Assembly (NCBI GenBank): GCA_947561585.1
Contig: CANNZV010000497.1
Span: 299,034 to 363,033, forward strand
Source of the DNA: Caprella mutica
Lineage: Eukaryota; Arthropoda; Malacostraca; Amphipoda; Caprellidae
Direction: 5' to 3'
DNA length: 64,000 nt
Part shown: in pieces, positions 39,301 through 54,300 of the stretch
How the letters are laid out: every line of letters begins with the position of its first letter
Numbering within the stretch: the stretch's first letter is position 1
Made by a program: the position numbers and the translations under genes
The notes under the pieces: model-generated
Databases searched by the model: none
What the model was told of the DNA's origin: nothing
The model's input: the letters and a program-made list of their open reading frames with translations, nothing else

Positions 39301-42300
39301 CAAGAGGGACCTCGCCCTGGGACAGCTAGTGTGTAACAACAACACTGCGGCTCTGCTGTCATCTTACATTGTACAAGGTGAGACACGGGGAAGATATTTT
39401 AATAAATTCTTCCTAATTGAGGACATTGTGTTATTTAAAAAGCTTGTAGTTTGTATAATAAAATTGAGTTGGAGAAGTTACCAATTATTGGTCAGTTCTA
39501 CATTTTCGGTCATGTAAGAACAAACTATATATTTTTTTATATATAGGTTTTTCTTATATGAACGAAGATGTGGAACTGACCGATAATTCGTAACTTACCC
39601 TATTGCTATATCCACCATATACTTAGTTTCACTAACCCGTAGAGTAGATAATAAGGTTGAGCATACTTTTACACAATGATTTAATGTAGCTCCTTTGACA
39701 CGAATCAGTTCCATCTAACATTTTCCCCTTCTCTCTCTCTCTGTTTTACACTTTTCCCCCTCTTTTCTTACAGCTGAGTGTGGTGACTATGTTGAAGAGG
39801 ACTATCCGGACCACAGGTACCTGTCCATTTACAAGTTTGTACCTGCGCAGGATGAGCACTTGGAGCGGAAGATCATGGAGAACCACAAAAAACACACGTA
39901 TGTAACTTAGCTAGCATGTATCATCTTAGGATATTTTAGTGAATGTTTATAGCTACATAACTCATGTTTCAACTTCAAAACATACATTTAACATTTATGA
40001 GAGCTGTCAAATATAGTAGCTACATAGGAATGAAGGAAGGAAGTGTTACTAGAAGGTGCTTCTTCAGATTCTCGCTGCCTAGGCTCTTTTCTCTCATGTG
40101 ATAGTACTTCATTTAGCTATTTCATTTAAAGTTACACGGTACAACCGTTAACAGGGTAATGCACATAAAGCTGTTCAATCAAAATAACTATAAACTCCAT
40201 TTAAATTACTTACTCCACTTTTGTGTTGCAGTGGCATGACTCCAGGAGCAGCTGACATGAACCTACTGGAGACAGCCAGGAGATGTGACATGTATGGCAT
40301 CAAAATGCAACTGGGAAAGGTAACTGTGATGTCTTAATGTAGAGGGAATATTAGTGTTTGAAGGTTCACTGCAGTCATTTAAAGGTTCACTGCAGTCATT
40401 TAAAGGTTCACTGCAGTCATTTAAAGGTTCACTGCAGTCATTTAAAGGTTCACTGCAGTCATTTAAAGGTTCACTGCAGTCATTTAAAGGTTCACTGCAG
40501 TCATTTAAAGGTTCACTGCAGTCATTTAAAGGTTCACTGCAGTCATTTAAAGGTTCACTGCAGTCATTTAAAGGTTCACTTCAGTCATTTAAAGGTTCAC
40601 TGCAGTCATTTAAAGGTTCACTGCAGTCATTTAAAGGTTCACTGCAGTCATTTAAAGGTTCACTGCAGTCATTTAAAGGTTCACTGCAGTCATTTGAAGG
40701 TTCACTGCAGTCATTTGAAGGTTCACTGCAGTCATTTGAAGGTTCACTGCAGTCATTTGAAAGTTCACTGCAGTCATTTGAAGGTTCACTGCAGTCATTT
40801 GAAGGTTCACTGCAGTCATTTGAAGGTTCACTGCAGTCATTTAAAGGTTCACTGCAGTCATTTAAAGGTTCACTGCAGTCATTTGAAGGTTCACTGCAGT
40901 CATTTGAAGGTTCACTGCAGTCATTTGAAGGTTCACTGCAGTCATTTGAAGGTTCACTGCAGTCATTTGAAGGTTCACTGCAGTCATTTAAAGGTTCACT
41001 GCAGTCATTTAAAGGTTCACTGCAGTCATTTAAAGGTTCACTGCAGTCATTTAAAGGTTCACTGCAGTCATTTAAAGGTTCACTGCAGTCATTTAAAGGT
41101 TCACTGCAGTCATTTAAAGGTTCACTGCAGTCATTTAAAGGTTCACTGCAGTCATTTAAAGGTTCACTGCAGTCATTTAAAGGTTCACTGCAGTCATTTA
41201 AAGGTTCACTGCAGTCATTTAAAGGTTCACTGCAGTCATTTAAAGGTTCACTGCAGTCATTTAAAGGTTCACTGCAGTCATTTAAAGGTTCACTGCAGTC
41301 ATTTAAAGGTTCACTGCAGTCATTTAAAGGTTCACTGCAGTCATTTAAAGGTTCACTGCAGTCATTTAAAGGTTCACTGCAGTCATTTAAAGGTTCACTG
41401 CAGTCATTTAAAGGTTCACTGCAGTCATTTAAAGGTTCACTGCAGTCATTTAAAGGTTCACTGCAGTCATTTAAAGGTTCACTGCAGTCATTTAAAGGTT
41501 CACTGCAGTCATTTAAAGGTTCACTGCAGTCATTTAAAGGTTCACTGCAGTCATTTAAAGGTTCACTGCAGTCATTTAAAGGTTCACTGCAGTCATTTAA
41601 AGGTTCACTGCAGTCATTTAAAGGTTCACTGCAGTCATTTAAAGGTTCACTGCAGTCATTTAAAGGTTCACTGCAGTCATTTAAAGGTTCACTGCAGTCA
41701 TTTAAAGGTTCACTGCAGTCATTTAAAGGTTCACTGCAGTCATTTAAAGGTTCACTGCAGTCATTTAAAGGTTCACTGCAGTCATTTAAAGGTTCACTGC
41801 AGTCATTTAAAGGTTCACTGCAGTCATTTAAAGGTTCACTGCAGTCATTTAAAGGTTCACTGCAGTCATTTAAAGGTTCACTGCAGTCATTTAAAGGTTC
41901 ACTGCAGTCATTTAAAGGTTCACTGCAGTCATTTAAAGGTTCACTGCAGTCATTTGAAGGTTCACTGCAGTCATTTGAAGGTTCACTGCAGTCATTTGAA
42001 GGTTCACTGCAGTCATTTGAAGGTTCACTGCAGTCATTTGAAGGTTCACTGCAGTCATTTGAAGGTTCACTGCAGTCATTTGAAGGTTCACTGCAGTCAT
42101 TTGAAGGTTCACTGCAGTCATTTGAAGGTTCACTGCAGTCATTTGAAGGTTCACTGCAGTCATTTGAAGGCTCACTGCAGTCATTTAAAGGCTCACTGCA
42201 GTCATTTAAAGGTTCACTGTAGTCATTTAAAGGTTCACTGTAGTCATTTAAAGGCTCACTGTAGTCATTTAAAGGCTCACTGCAGTCATTTAAAGGTTCA

Positions 42301-45300
42301 CTGCAGTCATTTGAAGGTTCACTGCAGTCATTTAAAGGCTCACTGCAGTCATTTAAAGGTTCACTGTAGTCATTTAAAGGCTCACTGCAGTCATTTAAAG
42401 GTTCACACGACAAATAGCTACATGCAATAGTTATTTTTCTATTTAATTGTAATATTGTTAGTCAACCTAATTAGACTACTTTATTAATTCAGTACCTACC
42501 TTTATTAAATTGTTGTTAACCTTACATCGTTCAAAAGCTTTCATTTAGTTACTAAAACTGAGTAGCTAGCTGCTAAAATTGGTTTGATAAACTAGTAAGG
42601 TTTATTTCTGTGATTGAAAGTTGAAAATCAATAGTCGTACATTGCTAATAAATTACTTCTTATTCTTTTCGCCTTTGGTCTCATTACCTGCCTTTACAGG
42701 ACCACGAAGGTGTTTCCCTGAATCTGGCAGTGGCCCACATGGGTATCCTGGTGTTCCAGGCCCACACCAAGATAAACACCTTCTCATGGGCAAAGGTCCG
42801 CAAGCTGTCCTTCAAAAGAAAGAAGTTCCTCATCAAGCTCTTACCTGAAGGATATGTGAGTATCTGTGTTTGTAACTGAGAAGGGCACGGTAGAGAAGGG
42901 GGTGAGGCTTTTAAGGGGGGTCTCTGTAAAGGGCCGTACACACGTAGGGTTTTTTCAAGTCTTTCCACCAGACTTTTTGCTAAGCTCCTCCTACTTTTTC
43001 CACGAGAATATAAGAAAAAACGATATAATAATTATATAGCTTTTTCTTTTATTTGGAAAAAGTAGGAGGAGTTTAGCAAAAAGTCTGGTGGAAAGACTTA
43101 AAAAACCCTACGTGTGTACGGCCCTTAAGGAGGTGGGTCTTTTCTTCTTCCATGGTCCCACCTTAACTGTAGATGTTTCATTTAAGATCTACCCATGAAA
43201 TTAACCATACAGATCACGTGACTTCTTTGTTTATAAAATGAACAGTTTGTTATTTTTAGTAACCATATGTTTTTAATAGGTAAACTCTTTGTATTCTGTG
43301 GCATTACTGATAAAGTTATAATTTCTATCAGATCAGCATGAAAAATTGAAACTATTGTAGTTAAAATCTGATGAATTTATTCAGCTGCTTCTCTATCACG
43401 AAATAATGAATTATTTATAAATTATAAATGAATTATTATTCACTTGGTTTATTTATTTGCCTCAGTTTCTGATGTTTCAAAGAGTTTCTCCTCTGTGTTT
43501 ATTTATGTAAATGTACCTGTTTTAACTGTTTTATGTTTAGCTTCTTATGTTCTGTTCATTGGTTTACTATTTGGTTTACCTAGCTACTGTAAATAGCTAA
43601 TTATCTTCTTGTGAAATATCTATTAACATCTAACTAACTAGCTACACTTTTTAGAGAGTAGGGAAGTGACAACATCTTATAGGGCTCGTGGTGATATTTT
43701 AATGTCAATTTCAATAAAATAAAAGTAATATATAGCTAATAAAAATATTCCCTATAATCACTTTTGTTTCTCTTTTTTTAATTTCTAACAATTATATATA
43801 TTCTGTTTTTTTTTTCGGTCATAGTTTTGTGCCGTCACTGGTTGACTTCTTGAAAATAGTTAACATGTGATGTTGTTACTTCCTTATTCTACATAATGTT
43901 CTACCTACCTCTAGGTAGCTACCATACATCTAATTACCACAAATGTCAGTACTTATTTCAGTCACAAACTTTGAATCTCCGTACACACGTTGAAATTTCT
44001 TAGAAGTGTTCGAATGAAGTGAACAATTGGAAGTAGAGTAAATGATACACATTAACTAGCTATATAATTATAGCGCTGATATAATATTGAATAAGTGAGA
44101 TTGATAATAATGAAACATTACTTAGTTTCTCTTCAGTAGCTACTAGCTACCTACCGAATTTATATTTCTTGTGGTAGCTCTAAATCTGATCACTTTACTC
44201 CAAACTAGACTATCAATCAATGCATACGCCTCTTTGATGTATACGCCAGTATTATCTAGTAGCTAACACTTTAAATATGTGTACATACTCTCTTCCTTTC
44301 AAAGTCTATTAGCTATTCTTTTTTTGCCAACTTCAATAACTCCCACAAAGAACTGTCACTGACGGTGGTAGGTGACTTTGTTCATGGAGCCACTTTCCTT
44401 TCTGACTGCTTCTTCCAGTCCCTTGTATTTAGTTTATTTTTGACGTCAGTGATAGGATCCTGAATGGTCGAAGCAGATGTCATACTAATTGATAATAATA
44501 AATTTATTCCTTGGAAACCGAATTTTAATTATCAACAGAAAAAAAGGTAGTAGCTAATAAAATAATCCATAATTCTTCGAGTTTTCGATTTCATCTAAAA
44601 ATTATCCTCATGAAAACCTAAATTGGTAGTATATCTCATTTTCTATGATTCATTTACAAAATTATACTATGTAACTTATTTCAATTGGTATCCATGATGC
44701 CAGCAGGTATCATGGATACCAATTAGCTAAAATATGTTGCTAGATATTAGAATTTTTTTATATGAAAATAGTAGAAAATAAGATATATTTATGTTTTGAT
44801 GAGGATAATTTTTTTTTGATAAAAATCATAGAATCGAAAGCTCAAGGAAAGAATGGCCTATTTTCTTACACCCCTTGTTCAACTACTAGATAATTGTTTT
44901 GGGTAGTGCAATAATTGCCTTTGTTATTCTCCCCACTGACTGGCCGTGGTGTTCTCATGCAGGGGCAGGTAAAACATTAGATAGCTAGTCACATACCTCA
45001 GAAAAGTATGCTATCACCCTCTGATTCTTCCTTCTGAATATTGTCTCTAATCGTCTCCATGGCGATAGCAAAGATAGCAAGAGCGTTTCTAGCATACTTT
45101 TCCAAGGCACACTCTAATCACCTAATATAACAACAGCACATTTAGCAAGTCAGACCATAGAAATTTTTCTGCACAACATGGTGAAGTACCCAGAAAATTT
45201 TCAGAACCTTTTTTCACTAGTGGTTCTTCTTTTCTGTTGATTTTGCTTCTATTGCAAGTTTTGTTTTTCCGTGAATTTTTGAGTTTTGCCTTTTTGTGAC

Positions 45301-48300
45301 AACTGGCCACTGATTTTGAACTGTGATTTTATTTTTTTGAGCGACAATAGTATAAATTGTGTCGCTTTACTAGTGTGAGGATGTGACAATACTTTGTGCA
45401 CTGAAACTGAGTAGCTTTCTTTCATCAATTTAGTATGTTTAAAAATAAGCAGAAACTCGGGATCTGGTTCGTTACCACGTGTTGTCACAGCCTCCACCGG
45501 CCTAATATATTCGTGTGTGTTCGATTTTCTAGCTAATGGAAGCATGTAGGTGTGTTGAAATTAATATATTACTTATATACTATTACTTATTTCAAACCTT
45601 ATTCATGAAGTTCCTTCCTTGTTCGACTACTACTTGAAAGTCCTTTGCATTCATTTTCACGACATTAGTGATAAGAGCTATCAGAGAGTAGCTTCCTTGA
45701 CATCCATGAGCATTGTTACTGATTTGACAATTAGCTAGTGGCTTTGATCATTATGTCCCTTGTATTTATTCTTATAAGATATAACTTATTTTAAAGCTTG
45801 AACTAGAGTTTTTTGGCTTGCCTTGTAACTTCTAACCGTCATCTACACTAGTTAGTTCATTACTGGTGTTAAAGCACTTGATTTTACAGTAGGTATTCAA
45901 GTCAAGCCCATTTCACCACACTGTGTCCACTATAGAGACACAAGCAACCTCTGTAGCCCATTTATCCACAGTGTGTCCACTACAGAGACACAAGCAACCT
46001 TTCTAGCCCATTTAACCACAGTGTGTCCACTATAGAGACACAAGCAACCTCTCTAGCCCATTTAACCACAGTGTGTCCACTATAGAGACACAAGCAACCT
46101 CTCTAGCCCATTTAACCACAGTGTGTCCACTATAGAGACATAAGGAACCTCTCTAGACCATTTAACCACAGTGTGTCCACTAAACCGGTTCTAGAAAAAT
46201 TTGGCCTCGGAAATTTCGATCTCAGAAAAATCGGTCTTGGAACTCTCTGTTTAATGTATAAATATAACTTATTAGTTGGATATACGTTGGGCCCGTGCCA
46301 CCCCCCTAACCCCCTTCAAGGTCATTAAACTAGTGGATATAACAAACTACAAAGAGCTAACGGCCATTTATATTGAGAATCCCGAATTTTCAGGGACCGA
46401 AATTTTCGACAGAATTTTCCGGCCACCCACTAATCCACAGTGTGCCCACTAACCCACTAATCCACAGTGTGTCCACTAACCACTAATTTTCTCATCTCAT
46501 CCACAGTTGGCGTATGGAGGCCATTGGCCAGAGGTGTGTTCCTTCCTGTAAAGGATTTACGTAGTTTTTAATATCTGCACATGGAGGCATTTCCCTGCTG
46601 TTATGCAACAGTAGCCTCTAAACTGAAAATATAATTCATTTAAAAAATCGGTCACTCTTGCGAATTATAGTTTAAAATTAAATTTATAAGAAGGGGTGTT
46701 GTCAGAAAATGTTAAATTAAATTATGCAAAGATGGCTGTGGTATAACATTTTTGGAATGAGCCTCCATGTTGGTAATTATTTAATATTTAAATTATTTTT
46801 CCTTATTTTCGTCTAGCATCAACTAGTTTACTTTATACTTCAAATTTTAATTTTTGTTCTTGTCAGCTGTATATATATATATTAGCAATGTAAATAAAAC
46901 AAGTTGAACTTATCCATAGTTACTAACTTATTGTTCTGGATTGTGGTAACTGGTTAAGACTAATAAGTTCGACTCATTTGTTTCTTATTAATATACATTG
47001 TTATAGTAAGTCAATAAGTTAATTGCGTTAGTCTTTTGATGATTCTAAGACTGCGCGCACACCAAAAGTAAGATAGCAAGAAAGTACCCACGAACTCCAA
47101 AAGAGAGTGAAATAACCTATTACAGTGTAGGATATTAAATTTATTCAATGTTGAATTAGTTTCGAATTGAATTGGGTTCTTCGAATGCCTAAATAGCTAC
47201 CTGCAATGTTTCTTTCTCTCTTTGGACTCTTTTTCATTGAGCGCACTAGATATTATTACCATGTTACTTAGTTCAGTCTTGCAATCTCTCTTGCTATCTC
47301 ACCTTTGGTGCGCGCGCGGGGCCTAAAGCTGTTACTTTGCATTGCGCCTATTGACGTGTACTAACCGACAGGGTAACAACAAGGATGTGGTGGAGTTCTT
47401 CTTCGAGGGGCGCAATGAAGCCAAAAACTTCTGGAAGAAATGCGTGGAGCACCATGGCTTCTTCAGGTGTTCTTCTGTGGAGAAAGTACCAAGGCAGAAG
47501 ACGAGAGTCATTTCTAGGGGATCTTCCTTCAGGTAGCTACCAATAGAAGTCCACTCATCAACTAAGAGTAATGTGAACAGAATATGGCTGGTATACTAAG
47601 TTGGTAACTCTTGTCTATTTTAGTCTTTGAGTGTCAGCGATAAGCCTCTTTGTGGTTAAAGCATTGGTACAAAGACTTAAATAGACTGTTTCCAATTTTT
47701 ATATCTTTCTAACAAAGGACTATTCATTTAATTTCTAATTAATTAACAGGTACAGTGGACGAACTCAAAAACAAGTTCAAGATTTCATCAGAGAAAACTA
47801 TGTAAAAAGACAGCCTTTCCAGAGGTAATTAAGAGTGTAGCTTGATGTTAATTCGAAGTAGGTTTGTACTACATGAAGTCGTGACTAGTAGTTATTTGGG
47901 CTTTGCAAGATTAATGTAACCATATTTTATCCTATGTCTACCATATTTCATCCTATGTCTACCATATTTCATCCTATGTCTACCATAGTTCATCCTATGT
48001 CTACCATAGTTCATCCTATGTCTACCATAGTTCATCCTATGTCTACCATAGTTCATCCTATGTCTACCATAGTTCATCCTATGTCTACCATAGTTCATTC
48101 TATGTCTACCATAGTTCATTCTATGTCTACCATATTTCATCCTATGTCTACCATATTTCATTCTATGTCTACCATATTTCATCCTATGTCTACCATATTT
48201 CATCCTATGTCTACCATAGTTCATCCTATGTCTTCCATATTTCATCCTATGTCTACCATAGTTCATCCTATGTCTACCATATTTCATCCTATGTCTACCA

Positions 48301-51300
48301 TATTTCATCCTATGTCTTCCATATTTCATCCTATGTCTTCCATATTTCATCCTATGTCTACCATATTTCATCCTATGTCTACCATATTTCATCCTATGTC
48401 TTCCATAGTTCATCCTATGTCTTCCATAGTTCATCCTATGTCTTCCATAGTTCATCTTATGTCTTCCATAGTTCATCCTATGTCTTCCATAGTTCATCCT
48501 ATGTCTACCATAGTTCATCCTATGTCTACCATAGTTCATCCTATGTCTACCATAGTTCATCCTATGTCTACCATAGTTCATTCTATGTCTACCATATTTC
48601 ATCCTATGTCTACCATAGTTCATCCTATGTCTACCATAGTTCATCCTATTTCTACCATAGTTCATCCTATTTCTACCATATTTCATCCTATGTCTACCAT
48701 AGTTCATCCTATGTCTTCCATAGTTCATCCTATGTCTACCATATTTCATCCTATGCCTACCATAGTTCATCCTATGTCCACCATAGTTCATCCTATGTCT
48801 ACCATATTTCATCCTATGTCTACCATAGTTCTTCCTATGTCTTCCATAGTTCTTCCTATGTCTTCCATAGTTCATCCTATGTCTACCATATTTCATCCTA
48901 TGTCTTCCATAGTTCATCCTATGTCTTCCATAGTTCATCCTATGTCTTCCATAGTTCATCCTATGTCTTCCATAGTTCATCCTATGTCTTCCATAGTTCA
49001 TCCTATGTCTTCCATAGTTCATCCTATGTCTTCCATAGTTCATCCTATGTCTTCCATAGTTCATCCTATGTCTTCCATAGTTCATCCTATGTCTTCCATA
49101 GTTCATCCTATGTCTTCCATAGTTCATCCTATGTCTTCCATAGTTCATCCTATGTCTTCCATAGTTCATTCTATGTCTACCATAGTTCATTCTATGTCTA
49201 CCATAGTTCATTCTATGTCTACCATAGTTCATCCTATGTCTACCATAGTTCATTCTATGTCTACCATAGTTCATTCTATGTCTACCATATTTCCATTGCG
49301 GTGTGCAAACTGTAGATGCGACTCAATGACTCATTTCATATTCATCCAGTTACTGTCTGAAAATAACATCATAAATTATTATTCATATCAACAAAATGAG
49401 CGACAAATAACTCAAACCAATTTGTGATATTTAGTCACTTAAACTGACTATGAAACCTGGTATGCTGAACGAAAAATTGCTGAAGGCTACTTTAGTGTGA
49501 CTCATTTTGAATCAAATAAAGGAAATATAATTATATTAGTCGGTTTCACAACTTCGGCCATATGAGGAAAAACAATGTAACGATTATCATTTTTTTTAAT
49601 TGGTATCCATGATACCTACTTTTTATTTGGCATCCATGATTCCTGCAGGCAGCTATCATGGATACCAAAAAGAATTATTATATCATAGTTTTTTCTTATA
49701 TGACCGAAGATGTGAAACTGACCAATTATTCGTAACTTGCCTTAATAGTATATCTCAAATGGTGCATATCTTACCTCATAACTTTCTTATCATTTCACTA
49801 TTGCAATTACCTCCTCTTTCTCTCCTTTTCTTAGTAGACACACACCTCGTTTACCATTTCACCATTCCAATTGCATCATGTTAATATTTCTCTCTTCTCC
49901 TCTCCAGACACACTCCCTGTTTACCGGGTGTGAGTGTTTACGTAGACGGGGGCGTGAGTCGCTCAGCCCACAACATGGCGGGACATGGGCAGGGACCTAA
50001 CATGCTACAAGACAACATGTGTGGTGAGTAAAACTTTACTAACACTATAATATCGAAACAACAACTTACTATTTAGCCATGCTGAATTTCATTTTAGTGG
50101 GAATTTTTTTTTATTTGTTCAGATACACTAATAAGATTGAATTTATGTGAAACTTGCACCTTCTATTTTATGTTTTCTTTTTGTTGTTATTTTTGGTTGA
50201 ATGGAATTGGGTGTTCAATTTTCATATTTCTTTTATATAATTTACTTTCAAAATTATTAAATATATTGTGATTGATACTTTATGGATTCTGCTTTCATTT
50301 GGGAGTCATTCGCTTGGTTTCTTCTTTTCTCTTTTTTTCATTGAATGGTTTATCTTCATTATGTATTGGTTATCTTGAATTACTAAATAATGAACTAACT
50401 AACTAACATCTCTTTATACTGTAGCTTTACCTACCTAACTAAATAGCTTCTGATTTAGTGTTCTCATTCATGCCAGTTGGTACCCCTGTGTCGTTATCGT
50501 GTGGTAGTGTGACATTGGCTTCAACAGCTGATATGTCAGGTGGTTCACCCCATCACCTGCAGCATCTTCGCGACACTCCACCATCACGTCAGGACACTTT
50601 GTCCCCCTCTCCTTCTTCCATGCCGTGCAGTCCTGAACATGTCCAACAGCAGCAGCAACAACAGTCAGGTCAGAGTATAAGAGATTCTCTGCAGAATCTA
50701 CGTGAGCTTCAACATAAGCATTTATCACCTGTGAATCAGTGTAGGGAGGCAGGTGCCTCGGATATGTCTGATATGTCGGAATGTGTAGGTAGGGTAGCCT
50801 CTAGGTTGAGTGTCACATCTAGATCTAGTTCTGGAGGAAAGCGGCCCTCTTTCACTGGGCATTCGTACACGCCTCTTAACAGTCGAAGTCCTGCCGACAT
50901 GTCCTCCCCTGGTGGTCGATTTCAGATGGGTGGAGGCCATTCCCCTAATTTTGATAATTTGATGGATGAAGCTGATAACGAAGACATGCGCGGTTTCTCG
51001 CATGGAAACCACTACTACGATGACATGAAGTATGGTGATGGTGATGATAGTGGTGATAACCTATCACATGATTCCTATGATCTCATCGAAAGAGAAGAGG
51101 ACGCTGCCAATGGTTTTGAAGACAGTCGTGGTCCTAGTCGTGCTAGTTCCAGAGGGATATTGGCTAGTATCTGTGGAGATATTTTGAGCGCTAGTAGAGA
51201 GGGCTTGGAATGGTGTGAGAGTAAAGGTGGTGGAGATATGCCTATAAGTAGATGCAGCAGTCAGACAGGTGTGCATAGCACTAGCAGCCTTCCTCGCAGT

Positions 51301-54300
51301 CACGGCGGTAGTGTCACGACAATTATCAATGGTTACACTGGTAGCTTGCCTCGAGCCCACAGCGTCAGTCAGTCCGGACAATTGAGTAGAACTCTAGCGG
51401 GTAGCAGAGCTAGCTCTAGGATTACTCTAGAATTTCCATTAGATGGAAGTCCCGATAAATGTGAAGAGGACGATGAAGAATACCTATCGAGTCGAGATAG
51501 TCCTGATTTTCATGAGAATAGCGTCTGTGAAATCACCAATGATACGATGTACGGACGTCACATAGGTGCTATTGCGATTACTGACAATGTCTCCTTGTTT
51601 GCACCGCAAATTCCCTCGCGTCGCAGTGACAGTGTGACTGAAAGTTTAGCTTCTGTTCAAAGGTCACGTTCCAATAGCCGCTCAAAGATAATTTCAAAAA
51701 TATCCAGAGAAAATCTGTTTGAAACAGAAGTGGCAACAACGAGCATGAATACCATGCCGACTAAGATATCTGCCAGCATTAGAGCTGCTAAGGAAATGGG
51801 TCATTATGTAGATTATGGCTCCTCACAGGAAAGTCTTCACAAGATGAGCTCATGTGAAAGTGATGTTGGCTCATCAATGTCATCACAAACCAGATCTTCA
51901 GCCACTCCCAGACCTTCTGATTTTCAACCTCAAGTCTCTTTTCTTAACTCGCGACGTAGTACTTCCACTAGTCCTCCAACAATAACATCTGGGTCCTCTC
52001 AACTAATGTCGCAGCCACGTCCCCGTTCAATGGACTTTGGAGCACTGCACAAGAAGCCTTTGTTCCACGTGTACAGCAGTGGTCGGGGCAGTGATTCTGG
52101 TGGCAATACCGACAGTGACATATGTTCACCTTTAGAGATTCATATGCCGATGCATCTGTCTGAACAAGTACAAGAAGTTGACGAAGAAGAGGAGGAAGAA
52201 AGCTTGATTAGTTCTCATGACACCATGCTCTTTTTGACCAAACCGCCTGATATGGGATTGATTACTAGAGTACAAGGTTCAAGTGATGATGAAGATGACC
52301 CTCATGAACTCTATGTTCACGAGGAGGAACTGCTCTGCGAACAGGCGATCATGGAAGAGGATGAAACTGTTGGTGAAGTTATTATTGAAGAGGATGAACA
52401 GATGGATCAATTTGATAGCCCAAAACAAGAACCACCCCAAATTGACGATGATCAAATAGTAGTGGTGATAGATGAGAAGGTTGATCCTTTCCTTTTCAAT
52501 CTACACACTATGGCATCTTCACACGAATTAAAAGACGAGTCTCCTTCGAGTGCTGATATGGATTTCACAGATACATCCAAAGACAGAAGAGTCGATGAAA
52601 GTGAAGCATCAGAAAGAACTGTTATTGAAAGGTATAATTTCACAGACGATAGATTGAATAAAGTTGGTTCCAAGGACAGTCAAATGAGCATCGAAGAAAT
52701 TGATGAGGCAATTATGGACCGTCGATCATCTTTAGGATTAGAAAGGCGTTCTTCATACCACGAAAGCAGAAAGTCTCCTTATCTTGATCGTCGATTGTCC
52801 ATGGAAAGGATATCCCCCTTGCCAGACAAGGACAGACGACCTTCATATCAGGAAGGTGAAAGGCGATCACCTTATTTGGAAGCCGATCAACGGTCTTCAA
52901 CGCAAGACCTAAGTAGTAGAAGATCTCCCTTCAGTAGAGACAGAACGCCATCGAATTCTTCTGACCGCAGTCGTCGGGGATCAAATTCGTCAGATCGTCA
53001 TGGATCAATTTCGTCTGATCGTCATGGATCATTTTCTTCTGATAGGCCTGATCGACGGGGTTCAGGGGGATCTGATCATAAACCTTCGCTCTCAGATATT
53101 GGCAGACGGACTTCAATATCGTGTGAGAATGATCAGAGGTCTCCTTTCTTTGACACTCCTGTCTTTGAATTCGACCCTCCCACAGTAGAATTTGAGAATG
53201 AGAATGTATTTGATTCAGTTGAGCACGATGTCTCTCCTCCAATGGGTCAGCAGAGCTCACCATTTACCAGCAGTGCTGTGAATGATTTGGAACAATCTAA
53301 GTCTTCAACTATCGACCATACAGATCCTTTCATACCTCTCAGTGAGACTGATGCTCTATCTTCTTCTGGAGCCCGAGTTGTGGAAATTGTAGAAAGTAAT
53401 TCAGAAGGTGAGTCGAAGAAAACGGGCAATCCTGAAATATTTATTCACGATGACTTACAAGAATCTGTTTCATCTGCTTCTACTTCTGCTGTGCCACAAA
53501 TGAAAGAGGATGTCATTTCGAAAGTTAAACCCCCGAAGAAACCTATGAGAGATTGTAATATCATAATCAGAGTGGAGGGTGACAAATCTAGTTTCGATAC
53601 TGAAGATTCTACCGATACCGAAGCTTCCAGGTCTAAATGCAAACCAAGGAAAAAGAGAATTGCTCCAAGAATAGAGGAGTTCAGTGGTGGTAGCTCCTAC
53701 GAATCCAATCAGGATTCGCAAGAGAAATCTAAGAATGGAGACGATTCTTTGGAAGGTGCAATGAGTAGTGGTCCAAATTATCATCATCGACACCATCACC
53801 AAGACTTCTACGATGATGAAGATGATCATGCCCAAATGAGTGATCATTCATCTCAATCTCCAGATTTAGTTTCAGATGAACCTGACGAATACAATGATGA
53901 ATATCAAGAACCTGAATATTATCAGGCTTATCGTCAGATGGACATGGGATACGCTTTTCCATCTCGTACTTTGTCGAGGATCAGCGAAAGATCGACAACT
54001 TCAGAACAGGAACAAGAGCAGGACCATGTGCACTCTGAAAAAGAAGTGACTGAAGAATTAACGGATAGTAAAATATCAACACCAACTGAAGATAAACAAG
54101 GACCTGACCATCCGTCTGATATCCCTTCTGATTTATCTTCTGATTACTCTAATTCTAACTGTGAAGACGGCTTGAGTGAATCCAAGCATTCTCATTCTCT
54201 CTCACAATCTCAAACTAAATCTCTAACTCAGTCGAGCCACCAAATTTCGAGTGATATTAAAAGCAACTTTGCCAATGCGACTTCAAATGTTGTATCTACT

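Noticed and set aside
40354..42430. ORFs of 610-690 codons on both strands
   Set aside because: Pure 21-bp minisatellite in intron 5. Exon 5 read-through hits a stop before the array, and the same DNA is open on both strands.
42684..42968. Minus-strand ORF over exon 6
   Set aside because: Reverse-strand shadow of a well-supported FERM exon.
47892..49427. ORFs of 460 and 497 codons on opposite strands
   Set aside because: 21-bp minisatellite in intron 8; no non-repeat coding sequence attached.
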